Assembly: GCA_039028635.1 (NCBI GenBank)
Contig: JBCCHV010000020.1
Location: forward strand, 1 to 64,000
Source: Acidobacteriota bacterium
Lineage (GTDB): Bacteria; Acidobacteriota; Thermoanaerobaculia; Multivoradales; JBCCEF01
Reading direction: 5' to 3'
DNA length: 64,000 nt
Shown here: one piece after another, positions 54,705 to 64,000 of the stretch
Layout: the number at the start of each line of letters is the position of its first letter
How positions within the stretch are numbered: the stretch's first letter is position 1
The notes under the pieces: generated by a model
The model's database searches: none
Told to the model about the DNA's origin: nothing
What the model saw: only the letters and a program-made list of their open reading frames with translations
Position numbers and translations under genes: made by a program

Positions 54705-54843
54705 GACGCCGGATCTTACCGCGAGCTCCTTCGCATCGCCCCCTACCCCGATACTCATCTAAACCTTGCTTCGACTCGCGAGCACTGCTGACCATTGCGG
54801 GCGCTTCTCGACGCCCTGACAGTCGTCTTGACCTGGAGGACCA

Positions 54844-55386
54844 TTGACTGCACCCGACGACAACACCGACCGCCTGTTTCAAGAGACCTACGGCCAGCTC
54901 CGGCGCTTGGCCCAGTACCGCCTGCAGGGCGAGCGACGCGAGCACACCCTGCAGGCCACCGATCTGGTCCACGAGGCCTACATGGCCCTGGTCGACCAGG
55001 GAATCACCTGGCGAGACCGTCACCACTTCCTGCGCACCGCCGCCCGCGCCATGCGCCGCGTGCTGGTCGACTGGGCCCGCCACCGGGGCTACCAGAAGCG
55101 CGGTGGGGAACGCCAGCGGGTGACCCTGGCGGAAGGCCACGCCCTCGACTTTCCGGGGCTGCCCGAAGTCCTCGACCTCGACCTCGCCCTCCGCCGCCTC
55201 GAAGGCTTCGATGGCCGCAAGGCTCGGCTGGTCGAGCTGCGCCTGTTCGCCGGCATGACCATCGAGGAGGCCGCTCCCGCCCTCGGAATCTCGACAGCGA
55301 CCGTCAGCCGCGAGTGGCGCGCGGCGCGGGCCTGGCTGGCCAAGCTTCTCCAATCCGCTCCGGACAGCGCCCTGGGAGAAGCGTGA
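54844..55386 (+). CDS. ECF-type RNA polymerase sigma factor
   Basis: The 180-residue product has sigma region 2 (LFQETYGQLRRLAQYRL, HTLQATDLVHEAYM, DRHHFLRTAARAMRRVLVDWARH) and region 4 helix-turn-helix (EEAAPALGISTATVSREWRAARAWL). It matches the ECF subfamily found next to Ser/Thr kinases in Acidobacteriota and Planctomycetota. It starts at TTG behind GGAGG. The stop overlaps the kinase start (TGATG). It is probably regulated by the kinase. Confidence 0.93.
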   Translation: MTAPDDNTDRLFQETYGQLRRLAQYRLQGERREHTLQATDLVHEAYMALVDQGITWRDRHHFLRTAARAMRRVLVDWARHRGYQKRGGERQRVTLAEGHALDFPGLPEVLDLDLALRRLEGFDGRKARLVELRLFAGMTIEEAAPALGISTATVSREWRAARAWLAKLLQSAPDSALGEA

Positions 55387-57968
55387 TGAGCCCGCTCCCC
55401 CGAGATCTCGAGCGCTGGCGCCGCGCCGACCAGATCCTGCAGGCTTGCCTGCCCTGCGACCCCCGGCAACGGCAGGAGATTCTCGACTCCTCTTGCGCCG
55501 ACGACCCAGAGCTCCGCCAGCAGGTCGAGTCTCTTCTCGCCCTCGACGCCCACAGCCATCCCCTGCTCGATCCCACCGCCGGCCTCGACCTCGAGCTGCC
55601 GCCTCCCTTGGCCGCCGGCGACCACGTCGGGCCCTGGCGCCTCGGGAGAATCCTCGGCGAGGGCGCCGCCGCGTTGGTCTTCGAGGCTTTTCGGGACGAC
55701 CACTCTTACCAGCGCAAGGTGGCGATCAAGGTCTCCAAGCAAGCCCTCCTCGCACCCGTCGCCCGCGAGCGTTTTCGCGCCGAATGCCAGATTCTGGCGC
55801 GCCTCGAGCATCCCGCCATCGCCCGCCTCTACGACGTCGGCCTGACACCCCAGGGCCTGCCCTTCCTCGTCCTCGAGCACGTCGCCGGAGAGCCCTTGGA
55901 TCAGTGGTGCCGGCGCCAGCAACCGAGTCGCACCGCAAGGCTCAGGCTCTTCGGCAAGGTCTGTCGAGCCGTCGACTTCGCGCACCGCAATCTGGTCATC
56001 CACCGGGATCTCAAGCCCTCGAACATCCTGGTCCGGAATGACCAGCAGCCGGTGCTCCTCGACTTCGGCATCGCCCGCCTGACGGCGGAGGACGACGCCC
56101 AGCGGCTGACACACACCGGGTCCGCTCCGATGACCCCGCGGTACGCCAGCCCGGAACAGGTCCGGGGTCGAGAGGTCAGCACGGCGAGTGACGTCTACTC
56201 CCTCGGTCTCGTCCTCTGCGAGCTGCTCACTGGCCGCCTGCCGCAAGGCGCCATCGGACGACTAGACGAAGAGCCGAAGGCAACCACCGCCAGCCGACTG
56301 GCCGGGAAAGCCACCGCCAGCCTGGCGCCGGCGGAGCTCCGGGGAGACCTCGACACCATCGTCGCCAAAGCCCTCGCTCCAGAGCCGGAACAGCGCTACC
56401 CCTCTGCCGGTCAGCTCGCCGATGACCTCGACCGCCACCTCGACAAGCAACCGATCCTGGCGCGAGCCCCCACCTTCGGCTACTTGTTCCGGCGATTCGT
56501 CGCCCGCCACCGGTGGGCCACCGCCGCTGCCCTGCTCTTCCTCGGGTTGCTGGCGTCCTTCGCCGGCAGCATGGCCATCGCTGCCAACCGATTGGCGCAC
56601 GAACGCGACCGCACCGCCGCCGAGGCCGCTACCGCCCAACAGGTGGTGCACTTCCTGGGCGGCCTCTTCGAAGGCGCCGAGCCGGCCTTTCATCAGGGCC
56701 GCGACGTCACCGCTCGGGAGCTCCTCGACCGCGGCGCGGCCCGCTGGCAGGGTGACGCCGCGGAGCACCCTTCGGAGGTCCAGGAAGCCCTCTCCCAGGC
56801 CATCGGCAAGGCTTACCTCGAGCTCTCGGTCTTGCCCGAGGCACGGCGCTTCCTCACCGTCGCCGAGGAAGCCTCCGACGACACCGCCTCGGTCGACACG
56901 CTGCTCCTCCTCGGGCGCCTCGAGTGGATCGAAGGCAACTACGAAGCGGCGCGCCAGCACGCCGCCCAAGCCCTCCGGCTCATCCCCGAAGGCGCCCCGT
57001 TGAAACGAGCCCAAGCGCTCGCCTTGCAAGCCCGCAGTGCCGGCATCGCCGGCGACCTCGATGCCGCCGCCGATCAGCTCGCAGCAGCCCTCGAGTCTCT
57101 GGCGCCCAATCCCGACGCCCACCCCGCTCTGGCGGCCACGATCTACCGCGAGCAGGCCTCGGTGGCCCTTTACCGCGGCGAGATGGAAGGCGCCGGCGAT
57201 CTCGCCCGCCGCGCCATCGAGCTGTCGACCCGCGCCCATGGCCCCCTCCACCCGGAAGTATTCGATGGCCGCCGGCTCCTTGCGGCTCAGATTGCGATGA
57301 CCGGAGACCGAGCGCCCGAAGGACCAAGTCACCGACTGCTCGAGGAGCTGCTCGCCGACCAGCAGCGGCTCTTCGGAAAGCAGCATCAGCAGATGGCCTG
57401 GACCCTCAACGATCTCGGCGCCAGCTTCATCCAACGCGCGGACCTCGCCGGTGCCGAGCAAGCCTTTCGCCAGTCTCGCGAGATGCAGCAAGGCCTCGGC
57501 CTCGACGACCACCTGCTGCAGGCGGTCACCGACGCCGGCCTCGGCGATGCCCTTTGGCGGCAAGGCAAGAGCCGGGCCGCCATCGCCCCCTTCGAGCGCG
57601 CCCTCGCCGGCGCCCGCCGGAAGGTCGAGGCCGGCTCCTACAACCTCACCTATCCGCTGGTCTTTCTCGCTCAGGCATTGGCCGACGCAGGCCGCTGCGC
57701 CGAAGCCGAGCCGCTACTGGTCGAAGCCGGCGACATCCTCGGCCGGGTGATGACCGACATCAACTTCCTGCAGATCAAGACCCGCTGGCTGCTGGGCTAC
57801 ACCCACCACTGCCTGGGCCGCAAGGAAAAAGGCGAGGCCCTGATGCATCAGAGCCTCGCCGATCTGGTCACCGCCGAGCTCGATCAACGCCCCAACCTGA
57901 GCAGAGAGATCGAGCACTGGCGGCAGGTGGTGGCGGGCGAAGCGACGGGGACGAACTTCGGACGTTGA
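55386..57968 (+). CDS. Membrane Ser/Thr protein kinase with TPR sensor
   Basis: The 860-residue product has a Hanks-type kinase domain: ILGEGAAALVFEAF, K115 in VAIKVSK, HRDLKPSNILV with Asp208, and DFG226-228. A short helical region precedes the kinase domain (~1-75). A transmembrane helix follows (ATAAALLFLGLLASFAGSM, ~380), then an extracytoplasmic TPR array of about 400 residues. It likely phosphorylates cytosolic targets, perhaps the coupled sigma factor, in response to extracytoplasmic signals. The gene is convergent with the RHS gene, 12 bases apart. Confidence 0.95.
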   Translation: MSPLPRDLERWRRADQILQACLPCDPRQRQEILDSSCADDPELRQQVESLLALDAHSHPLLDPTAGLDLELPPPLAAGDHVGPWRLGRILGEGAAALVFEAFRDDHSYQRKVAIKVSKQALLAPVARERFRAECQILARLEHPAIARLYDVGLTPQGLPFLVLEHVAGEPLDQWCRRQQPSRTARLRLFGKVCRAVDFAHRNLVIHRDLKPSNILVRNDQQPVLLDFGIARLTAEDDAQRLTHTGSAPMTPRYASPEQVRGREVSTASDVYSLGLVLCELLTGRLPQGAIGRLDEEPKATTASRLAGKATASLAPAELRGDLDTIVAKALAPEPEQRYPSAGQLADDLDRHLDKQPILARAPTFGYLFRRFVARHRWATAAALLFLGLLASFAGSMAIAANRLAHERDRTAAEAATAQQVVHFLGGLFEGAEPAFHQGRDVTARELLDRGAARWQGDAAEHPSEVQEALSQAIGKAYLELSVLPEARRFLTVAEEASDDTASVDTLLLLGRLEWIEGNYEAARQHAAQALRLIPEGAPLKRAQALALQARSAGIAGDLDAAADQLAAALESLAPNPDAHPALAATIYREQASVALYRGEMEGAGDLARRAIELSTRAHGPLHPEVFDGRRLLAAQIAMTGDRAPEGPSHRLLEELLADQQRLFGKQHQQMAWTLNDLGASFIQRADLAGAEQAFRQSREMQQGLGLDDHLLQAVTDAGLGDALWRQGKSRAAIAPFERALAGARRKVEAGSYNLTYPLVFLAQALADAGRCAEAEPLLVEAGDILGRVMTDINFLQIKTRWLLGYTHHCLGRKEKGEALMHQSLADLVTAELDQRPNLSREIEHWRQVVAGEATGTNFGR

Positions 57969-57980
57969 GCGCTGCCGCCC

Positions 57981-60900
57981 TCAGTTACTACACGTGACCG
58001 CTCGTGAGTCGGGATCAGTGCAATCCGAAGGCAGGTTTTGATCCTGCAGTCTTACAAATTCGAGAGCAGTCTCGAATCCCTGGATCGCGCCCCCCACGGC
58101 GGCGTTCAACTTCGTGCCTTCTTTCTCCGGAACCACCGCTGCCAGACCGGCGCTCTTGAGAATGTCAACGAAGTTCAGGTCAATCGCTCCCTCCGTCCCA
58201 ACATCGGAAGCGGCCGCGGTCATGAGAGCGCCTATCAGGCCTTCGCGAAACCGCTCGCCAGCGCCCGAGATGTAGGCCTTGAATGCTCCTCCAACGAGGT
58301 TTCCGGCCTTGGTTGCGCTCGCCGCTTCAGCGACTTTCGCCGACTGGGTAGCGACTGACACTGGCGCGAGAAGCTGTGCGGCAATGGCTATTCCCAACAC
58401 CTCGACAGCATCCAACTGAAACTCGTTGACCGCGACGACCTCTGGTGAAGCGATCTCAGAGAGGACCTCCTCGGCAGGCGTCGTTGCCGATTCACCTCCG
58501 TATCCCCGGGATTCGGCAGCAGCCCTTTTCTCCTTGTCGAGCTTCACCTGATGTTCGATCGCCTCCTGGTTCGTTCTGAATTGTCGAGGATCAAAATCCA
58601 AGCCGTTCGATCCCCGACTCAGCTCGAGGGTTTCGTTGCCATCGGGATCCACCGCACCCAGCGGACTATTCCCCACGTACGAATACCGATTCCAACTCAG
58701 TGGATTTCCCACCTTCCCCAACACCGCGTCCACCGAAAGGAACCGGCGCATCCACGGGCTGTAGTAACGCGCATGCATGTAGTCGAGGTCGTCGTTGCGA
58801 TCGGTCACCGTCGGATCGGGATCGACAAAGTTGCGATCCCGCTCATGGCCGGTGAACTGGAAGGGCTCATCGTCCTGGTTCGGATCGGTGACCTCCCAAC
58901 CAAAGGGCATGTACTCATGGTAGGCGACGACGTTGTCACCAGCACTTTCATCAGTGATCAGGCGCGGACTACCGAGATGATCCGGATGGAAAAACCGCAC
59001 CTCCTCACTCGCCCCCCCGGGATCGGAGATCGAAGCCAACAGGCGATCACCGCCACGCACAAAGTCCTTGCGGAGTCGCCAGCCGTCGCGGGTGCGCTCG
59101 ACCTGGCGCAGCACGCCATTGCTGGCCCCGCGCAAGGACCAGCGCTCCTGCGGTCCGTCGGGCCCGAGAGCATCGAGCACCGCCACCCTCTCGCCGCTGG
59201 CATCGTAGAGATAGCGCTGATTGACTCCGAGACCACGCTGGGTGGTCACGGTGCCGAGGGGATCGAAGGTGAAGGTCGAGCCGCCGAAGGTCAGGAGATT
59301 TCCCTGCGCATCGTATCTCCCGCCGCGCAAGCGGTGGCTCATAGTGTCCACCGGGAAGGTTCCAGGGCTCGGTCCTCCGGTGACCGCCGTCAGGTTGCCG
59401 AAGCGATCGTACTGGTAAGACTCGACCGCGGTCGCCGTGGCGCCCGAAGAGGTTGGATGGACGACCTCGGCGGCCTGCGATCGGCCGACGCCGTCGTAGG
59501 CGAAGCGATCACTCCCAATGACGCTCGGATTGCCCGCCATGTCGTACTGGAAGATGCCCGAGTCCCAATCGTCCTGGTGACCACCGGTCGAGCCGCGGGC
59601 GCCCGCGGTGTAGATCCGATGCGGCCTCGCCAGATGCTGGGGCGGGATCTCCTGCACCCAAGTCACCTGGTTTGCCGAGGCCACGGTGTCGATGAGCCCA
59701 TTGGCGTGGTACGAAACCGCACTCACCACAGGCTCGAAAACCCAGGCCCCGGCGACCCGACGCTCGGCATCGACTGCCAGGACACGGCCCCGCTCATAGC
59801 GCATCTCCACCGCCCGCTCCGGCGCCACGTCGCGGCATGAAGCTCCCGAGAAACAGGTTGGATAGTGCAATCGAGTGATGCGTCCGATGGAGTCGTACTC
59901 GTACTCGGTGAGGAACGAGATTCCGCTGGTGCTGCGCAACTGCTCCGCCGCCAGCCGTCCGGTGGCCGCCTCGTAGCGGAACGTCTTGGTGACCACCACA
60001 TCGATCTGATCCCCATCCGGAAGGGCGGGATCCTCGGGAATCCAGTTGTGACGCTTGGTGGCGAGCAGGCGGCCGTTCGAGGGATCGAAGATCGACTCCG
60101 AGAGGGGCCGATCCGCCATCAGGTCGCGGGCTTGAATCACCCGCCCCAAGCGATCGAAGAGAAAACCCTGGCGCTCCACGAGCGCGCCGCCGACGCGATG
60201 CTGGCGTTCCGCCGGCTTGCCCAAAGCGTTGTGCTGGCGGAAGATCACCCTCCCCTCGATTTCTGGATGCTCTTCGAAGTTCAGGAAGCCGGCGCCATCG
60301 TAGTTGAATACTCGCCGCCGCGTTCCCGGCTGCACCACCACCGCCAGCGAGCCATCGACACCGTAGTAGTAGTCCGATCGTTGGAGAGCATCGGAGCCGG
60401 GCTGGGACGGCTCTTCGACTCGAGCGGTACGCCCAAAGGGATCGTAGACCGTCGCGCGACGGGTCTCGCTGCGTCCCGGACCGGACTGTGAAGGAAAGGC
60501 GCTCTGCACCCACCAGCGTTCGGTCTTGCGCCGCTGCCCCAGCCAGTCGATGAAGGTCTGGCGCCTAACCCCGCTCGGTTCGTCGTCCGGATGATTGATC
60601 TTGCTCACCCGACCGAGACCATCGTAGTCGGTTCGCGTGTTTCCCGGCGGTCCCCCCGCCAGTCCGCGTGGGAACTGGGTCGACACCAGTAGCGGCTGAC
60701 CAGCGCGGTAGTAGGTGCGTCGCACCTCGGACCAGGCGTCGGGCCCGGCCCGGCGACTGAGCTCCTTGTAGGGCTGGCCGAATCCGGTGAGCTGGATCTG
60801 ACTTTCGGTGCCACTGGCGCGGCTCTCCGGATCGCCTTGCTTGACGACTCCCTTCGCCGGCGAGTCTCCGGCCTGGTTGCCGCCATAGCGCAGATACTGG

Positions 60901-63608
60901 AAGATCGTGCGGTCGCCATGATCCTGTCCTGGGCCACGGAGCCAGGTCATGCGACCAAGACGGTCGTAAGCCGCCGTGGTAGTCAAGCCGGCAGCGTCCC
61001 GGCTCAGGGAAACCAAGCCGGTTGCGCGATCGATTGCTGGCCGATGCAGCACCCGCAGGACATCCTGATCCGGTCCACTGAGGCAAGGATCCTCGATCCA
61101 GGTGATCTGACGCACGCCATGCTCGTATTCGTGGCGCCGCTGGAAGGCCGGCTCGACAGCCGCCGGTTCTCCACAACCATCGGGCACTCCCGAGCTCGAG
61201 CCGGCGTCGAAATCACCGCCATAGAGGCGCTCCCGGACAAGCTGGCCTGCAGCGTCGAACTCGAACCGCATCAGAAGATCCGCCGACCCTTCGTCCGGTT
61301 CGGCGATCGGCTGATCCGGACGCCGGCTGCCCAGCGCCACCACCTTGACGTCCCGGCGCGTCCGCCGGCCGACCACCTGACCCAGCTCGTCGGTGCAGGA
61401 GTCGGTGCGCACCCGCTCGATGAAGTGACCCGGATCATTGCCATCGTCGCGATTGAATTCGACCGTTTCTTGGGTCGTCGAATAGGGCGCCAGGTTGAGC
61501 AGCCAGGGCTCGTTGCCAGACGGCATATGATCCGGAGGGTCACCGACGTCGACTGATCCGGCAGCCAGGTTGTAGGCCGTCGTTTCGACCCGCGTCGGCC
61601 ACTGGCTTGGGTTGGCCGTCGAAAAGACGGCGCCGGAACGGTTCCAGTTGCCCGCCGTCACGGTGGTGCGAAAGTGCCCCAGGCCATCCCAGTCGCGCAT
61701 CGAGGTGTGGACCTTGCTCTGCGGCTGGCCGTTCGTGAAGCTCACCGAGCGACGCGCCACGGCGCGCCGGTTCTGATCGAAGTACAGCGCCACCGGCCAA
61801 CCACTGGGATCGCTCGCCCGGTCCGCCGAGTAGCGCACGTAGTCGGCTTTGGCTTTGGTGCAGTGAGGGCTGTTGACGAGCGACTCTCGGCGATCGTCGA
61901 AGGCCTCGCGGTCGAACTGCGCGCTGCACTCCCAGATTTCCTGCGAGAGAAACAGCTTGCCCTCCTCGGGGTAGAGCGCCGCCTCGACCCCGCCATCGGC
62001 GCTGGTCAGAGCCTTGGTGAAGGGCAAGCCGAAGTCAGCCGCCAACCAGTCTTCGTCGGCATTGCTGCCCGGCAACGAATGGAGCCACTGGCCGTAGTAA
62101 AAGACCGACACCACCCAACCCAGCCCGGTGCCCTTGGCTTCCGGCGAGAACAAGAAGGTCCGACTGTCCTGGTAGTTCGGCCCACACTGCCCCTGGAACG
62201 AGTTGAAAGTGAGCGCCTGGCGATAGTGCCACTCGGCAGTGGGATTCTGGAAGACGTCACCGACCGCGTGGGTCACCGGATCCCAGTGGGTCTTGCGCAA
62301 TACCCCCAACGACGTGTTGGTGGGAGCCGGGCGGTTGTTGCAGCCCGGTCGGAAGGGTCCACAGGTGGAGCCGCTACCGTCGAGTCGGGCCTCGTTGGGA
62401 AATGTGTACTTCTGATACTCGTAGCCCTGAACCCCACCGGTGGGAAGCTGAGCCACGGCGAGCATGCCCTGCCGCCCCGGATAGGGCTGGGGATGAGTGT
62501 AGCCACCGGCGTATCCCGCGTAGTAACCAAAGGCGTAGGCCTCGCGGCTCGAGAGATCTCCCCCGGCGGTGGCCGACGGTAGGATCATTCCAGTGAGGAG
62601 CGCCGTGTCGTGAGCCGCACCGACCCAGGGCGAAAAATCGGCGCTGTGACTCTCTGGCCGCGCCACCGAGGCGAGCTCGTAGACAAACGAGTACTCGAGG
62701 CTCTGGTTGCCTGCGGTTCCCGCCAGATGGGCACTTTCCACCACCCGGGGATACTGCGCTCCGGCGACCGCTGGATCATCCGACAGCTCGACCCGATGGC
62801 TACGACCGATGCTGTCCCTGAGGGTCCAGGTGTTCTCGTCGGCCGAGTAGTCGATGCGGAGCCAGTTGTTGTGCAGATCCCGCAGGGTGGTGAGGCGCCA
62901 GCGGCCGGCGCCTTCGTCCGCCGAGGGCACGAAGTTGGTGAAGATATAGGTCACTCCGTCCGGGCTGTCCACCGCCGCCGTCACCGAGCTGGTCTTGCGG
63001 AAGCGGTAGAAGGAGCCATCGGAGGCGTATCCGACGTCGTCATCCACCGGGACCGAAGGTGGATTGCCGGCCGGGTGGATGGCCGGTCCAAAGGAGCGCT
63101 TGCGCCCGTCCGGCCCGACAAACAGCCAAGCATCGCTCTTGTTGGGGTTGCGGGTGCTGGTGGTGCGAAACTCGGGGGTCGGCCGATAGGGCGGATAGAG
63201 CTCCCCCAGGGTCAGCTTCCAACCCATGCCGGCGTTGGCGTCGAGCATCGGCATGGCGACGTTGTGCACCTGACTGCAGTCGTCAGGATCCGCAGGCCGA
63301 GGATCTCGGACCTGATCGAAATCCCAAGCATTGGCGTTGTAGACCAGCGAGAGACCGTAGGAAAATCCCTCCCGCAGGGCATACCGCTGCCCCACCGGCA
63401 GGGTGAAGGTGAGATTGCCGTTGAAGGTGTTGATGTCGTCGACGGCGCCGGTGGCGAAGTACTTCGAGGGGTCGTAGCCGCGCCCGAGGGTCTCCCCTTC
63501 GAGGACCCACTGGTTGGGCTCCATGGCTCCCGCCGCGAAGGTCAGGAGGAGCGAAGAGACAACAGCGAAGAGAGGTTTGAACAAGCTGCTGGACTGGATT
63601 CTCGGCAT
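57981..63608 (-). CDS. Very large secreted RHS-repeat protein with variable C-terminus
   Basis: The 1875-residue product starts after a 3-base gap from a PKD-domain gene and has a signal peptide (LFAVVSSLLLTFAAGA). Repeats of the YD/RHS type fill most of the length (e.g. YDRLGRMTWLRG, YDPFGRTARVEE, YDGAGFLNFEE). The RHS core ends with MHARYYSPWMRRFLSVDAVLG and VDPDGNE. The remaining ~217 residues are an unrecognised C-terminal domain with an alanine-rich hydrophobic stretch (GIAIAAQLLAPVSV). This is the layout of polymorphic toxins. No immunity gene follows, because the kinase gene converges directly. Confidence 0.9.
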   Translation of the reverse strand: MPRIQSSSLFKPLFAVVSSLLLTFAAGAMEPNQWVLEGETLGRGYDPSKYFATGAVDDINTFNGNLTFTLPVGQRYALREGFSYGLSLVYNANAWDFDQVRDPRPADPDDCSQVHNVAMPMLDANAGMGWKLTLGELYPPYRPTPEFRTTSTRNPNKSDAWLFVGPDGRKRSFGPAIHPAGNPPSVPVDDDVGYASDGSFYRFRKTSSVTAAVDSPDGVTYIFTNFVPSADEGAGRWRLTTLRDLHNNWLRIDYSADENTWTLRDSIGRSHRVELSDDPAVAGAQYPRVVESAHLAGTAGNQSLEYSFVYELASVARPESHSADFSPWVGAAHDTALLTGMILPSATAGGDLSSREAYAFGYYAGYAGGYTHPQPYPGRQGMLAVAQLPTGGVQGYEYQKYTFPNEARLDGSGSTCGPFRPGCNNRPAPTNTSLGVLRKTHWDPVTHAVGDVFQNPTAEWHYRQALTFNSFQGQCGPNYQDSRTFLFSPEAKGTGLGWVVSVFYYGQWLHSLPGSNADEDWLAADFGLPFTKALTSADGGVEAALYPEEGKLFLSQEIWECSAQFDREAFDDRRESLVNSPHCTKAKADYVRYSADRASDPSGWPVALYFDQNRRAVARRSVSFTNGQPQSKVHTSMRDWDGLGHFRTTVTAGNWNRSGAVFSTANPSQWPTRVETTAYNLAAGSVDVGDPPDHMPSGNEPWLLNLAPYSTTQETVEFNRDDGNDPGHFIERVRTDSCTDELGQVVGRRTRRDVKVVALGSRRPDQPIAEPDEGSADLLMRFEFDAAGQLVRERLYGGDFDAGSSSGVPDGCGEPAAVEPAFQRRHEYEHGVRQITWIEDPCLSGPDQDVLRVLHRPAIDRATGLVSLSRDAAGLTTTAAYDRLGRMTWLRGPGQDHGDRTIFQYLRYGGNQAGDSPAKGVVKQGDPESRASGTESQIQLTGFGQPYKELSRRAGPDAWSEVRRTYYRAGQPLLVSTQFPRGLAGGPPGNTRTDYDGLGRVSKINHPDDEPSGVRRQTFIDWLGQRRKTERWWVQSAFPSQSGPGRSETRRATVYDPFGRTARVEEPSQPGSDALQRSDYYYGVDGSLAVVVQPGTRRRVFNYDGAGFLNFEEHPEIEGRVIFRQHNALGKPAERQHRVGGALVERQGFLFDRLGRVIQARDLMADRPLSESIFDPSNGRLLATKRHNWIPEDPALPDGDQIDVVVTKTFRYEAATGRLAAEQLRSTSGISFLTEYEYDSIGRITRLHYPTCFSGASCRDVAPERAVEMRYERGRVLAVDAERRVAGAWVFEPVVSAVSYHANGLIDTVASANQVTWVQEIPPQHLARPHRIYTAGARGSTGGHQDDWDSGIFQYDMAGNPSVIGSDRFAYDGVGRSQAAEVVHPTSSGATATAVESYQYDRFGNLTAVTGGPSPGTFPVDTMSHRLRGGRYDAQGNLLTFGGSTFTFDPLGTVTTQRGLGVNQRYLYDASGERVAVLDALGPDGPQERWSLRGASNGVLRQVERTRDGWRLRKDFVRGGDRLLASISDPGGASEEVRFFHPDHLGSPRLITDESAGDNVVAYHEYMPFGWEVTDPNQDDEPFQFTGHERDRNFVDPDPTVTDRNDDLDYMHARYYSPWMRRFLSVDAVLGKVGNPLSWNRYSYVGNSPLGAVDPDGNETLELSRGSNGLDFDPRQFRTNQEAIEHQVKLDKEKRAAAESRGYGGESATTPAEEVLSEIASPEVVAVNEFQLDAVEVLGIAIAAQLLAPVSVATQSAKVAEAASATKAGNLVGGAFKAYISGAGERFREGLIGALMTAAASDVGTEGAIDLNFVDILKSAGLAAVVPEKEGTKLNAAVGGAIQGFETALEFVRLQDQNLPSDCTDPDSRAVTCSN

Positions 63609-63611
63609 GGT

Positions 63612-64000
63612 CTATTGCTCCGGAGCGGGCGATACGGTGACCGCATGGGTAGAGATCTGCTGCGAGCTGTCGCGCACCGCAAGGGTCACGGTGTAGCTGC
63701 CGTGGGAGGTCGGAAAGGTATAGGTCTGCTGCGGCCCAATCCTCTGCTCGAGACCCCCGAAGTCCCACTGAAAGAGGGTGATCTCGACGTCGTCGACGGA
63801 GGTCGAAGCATCGAAGGTGCAGGTCGGACCGTTCGAGCAGTCGTACGTGAAGCCGGCAATTGGAGTCGCCCCGGCCTGATCGCTCGCGGCCGTGAAGGTG
63901 GTGACGGCCTGGGCCGTCCGCCCACCGACATCGGCCACCGTCAGGACGACTTGGTAGACCCCGTCGGCCGCCAGGTCGATCAACACCGACTCGCCCTGGT
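63612..64000 (-). CDS. PKD-domain surface protein, 3' end only
   Basis: The open frame runs off the right edge of the window, so the start is not seen. The visible ~129 residues hold a beta-sandwich segment and a full PKD-like domain (AGFTYDCSNGPTCTFDAS, FQWDFG, YTVTLAVRDSSQQ). It ends with a TAG three bases before the RHS ATG, so the two are in one operon. It is likely an exported, possibly adhesive, protein. Confidence 0.8.
   Translation of the reverse strand, partial: QGESVLIDLAADGVYQVVLTVADVGGRTAQAVTTFTAASDQAGATPIAGFTYDCSNGPTCTFDASTSVDDVEITLFQWDFGGLEQRIGPQQTYTFPTSHGSYTVTLAVRDSSQQISTHAVTVSPAPEQ

Noticed and set aside
52899-54791. Long plus-strand ORF opposite mutL
   Set aside because: The minus strand holds an intact MutL, and the ORF has no start context or motif.
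58551-59840. 429-residue plus-strand ORF inside the RHS gene
   Set aside because: Antisense to continuous RHS repeats; no ribosome site or recognised domain.

Overview
The window is GC-rich, densely coding chromosomal DNA of a Gram-negative bacterium. The gene content fits an Acidobacteriota member close to Thermoanaerobaculia: an ECF sigma factor of the SigK-partner type coupled to a membrane Ser/Thr kinase with TPRs, a DUF4388-like protein, an RHS protein, a PA-domain metallopeptidase with a Cys-rich repeat, and many secreted proteins of unknown function. This lineage call is an inference from gene content; there is no rRNA or other taxonomic marker. I see no tRNA, rRNA, CRISPR array, intact insertion sequence or prophage.

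Layout. 1-7.2 kb is accessory: GC-rich low-complexity sequence and a hairpin repeat, a secreted esterase-like protein, two unknown proteins, and a LysM/proline-rich protein with a nuclease-like C-terminus followed one base later by a possible partner protein. 7.3-13.4 kb holds a small secreted protein, a 15-bp tandem repeat, purA and a haem operon (ccsA/hemX-like, hemA, hemC, hemD). 13.3-20.4 kb holds a P-loop-like protein, a divergent FNT-type channel, an AbgT transporter with a strong terminator, a membrane protein, and a sensor HD-GYP protein coupled to a roadblock-like protein. 20.5-24.8 kb is housekeeping: aroB, hisS, a gamma-carbonic anhydrase homologue, a glycosyltransferase and a thioesterase, followed by a lipoprotein with a degenerate CHAT domain. 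27.3-32.5 kb holds a DUF4388-like protein, a DUF6572-like protein, a composite repeat, aroC, a YeiH exporter and a PBP4-type peptidase.

The most notable region is 32.5-38.8 kb. It is a compact operon with an acyl carrier protein, a ketosynthase, a catalytically dead ketosynthase partner (chain-length-factor-like), a flavin-dependent halogenase-like protein interrupted by one frameshift, and a carotenoid-oxygenase-family protein. The genes overlap or nearly touch. The operon is preceded by a duplicated promoter-like segment and by a leader with a terminator-like hairpin and sequences complementary to the Shine-Dalgarno site, and it ends in its own terminator. It looks like a small type II polyketide/polyene pathway whose product may be halogenated and cleaved oxidatively. 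I do not recognise it as a described cluster.

38.9-54.7 kb mixes a TPR protein, a secreted protein and metallopeptidase pair, a quinone oxidoreductase-like protein, fhs, an NCS1 permease, an acyl-CoA dehydrogenase, an EamA transporter, asnS, two tandem 11-cysteine secreted proteins, and rnc-mutL. 54.8-64 kb holds the ECF sigma factor and kinase pair, convergent with a very large secreted RHS protein and the 3' end of a PKD-domain protein that runs off the window.
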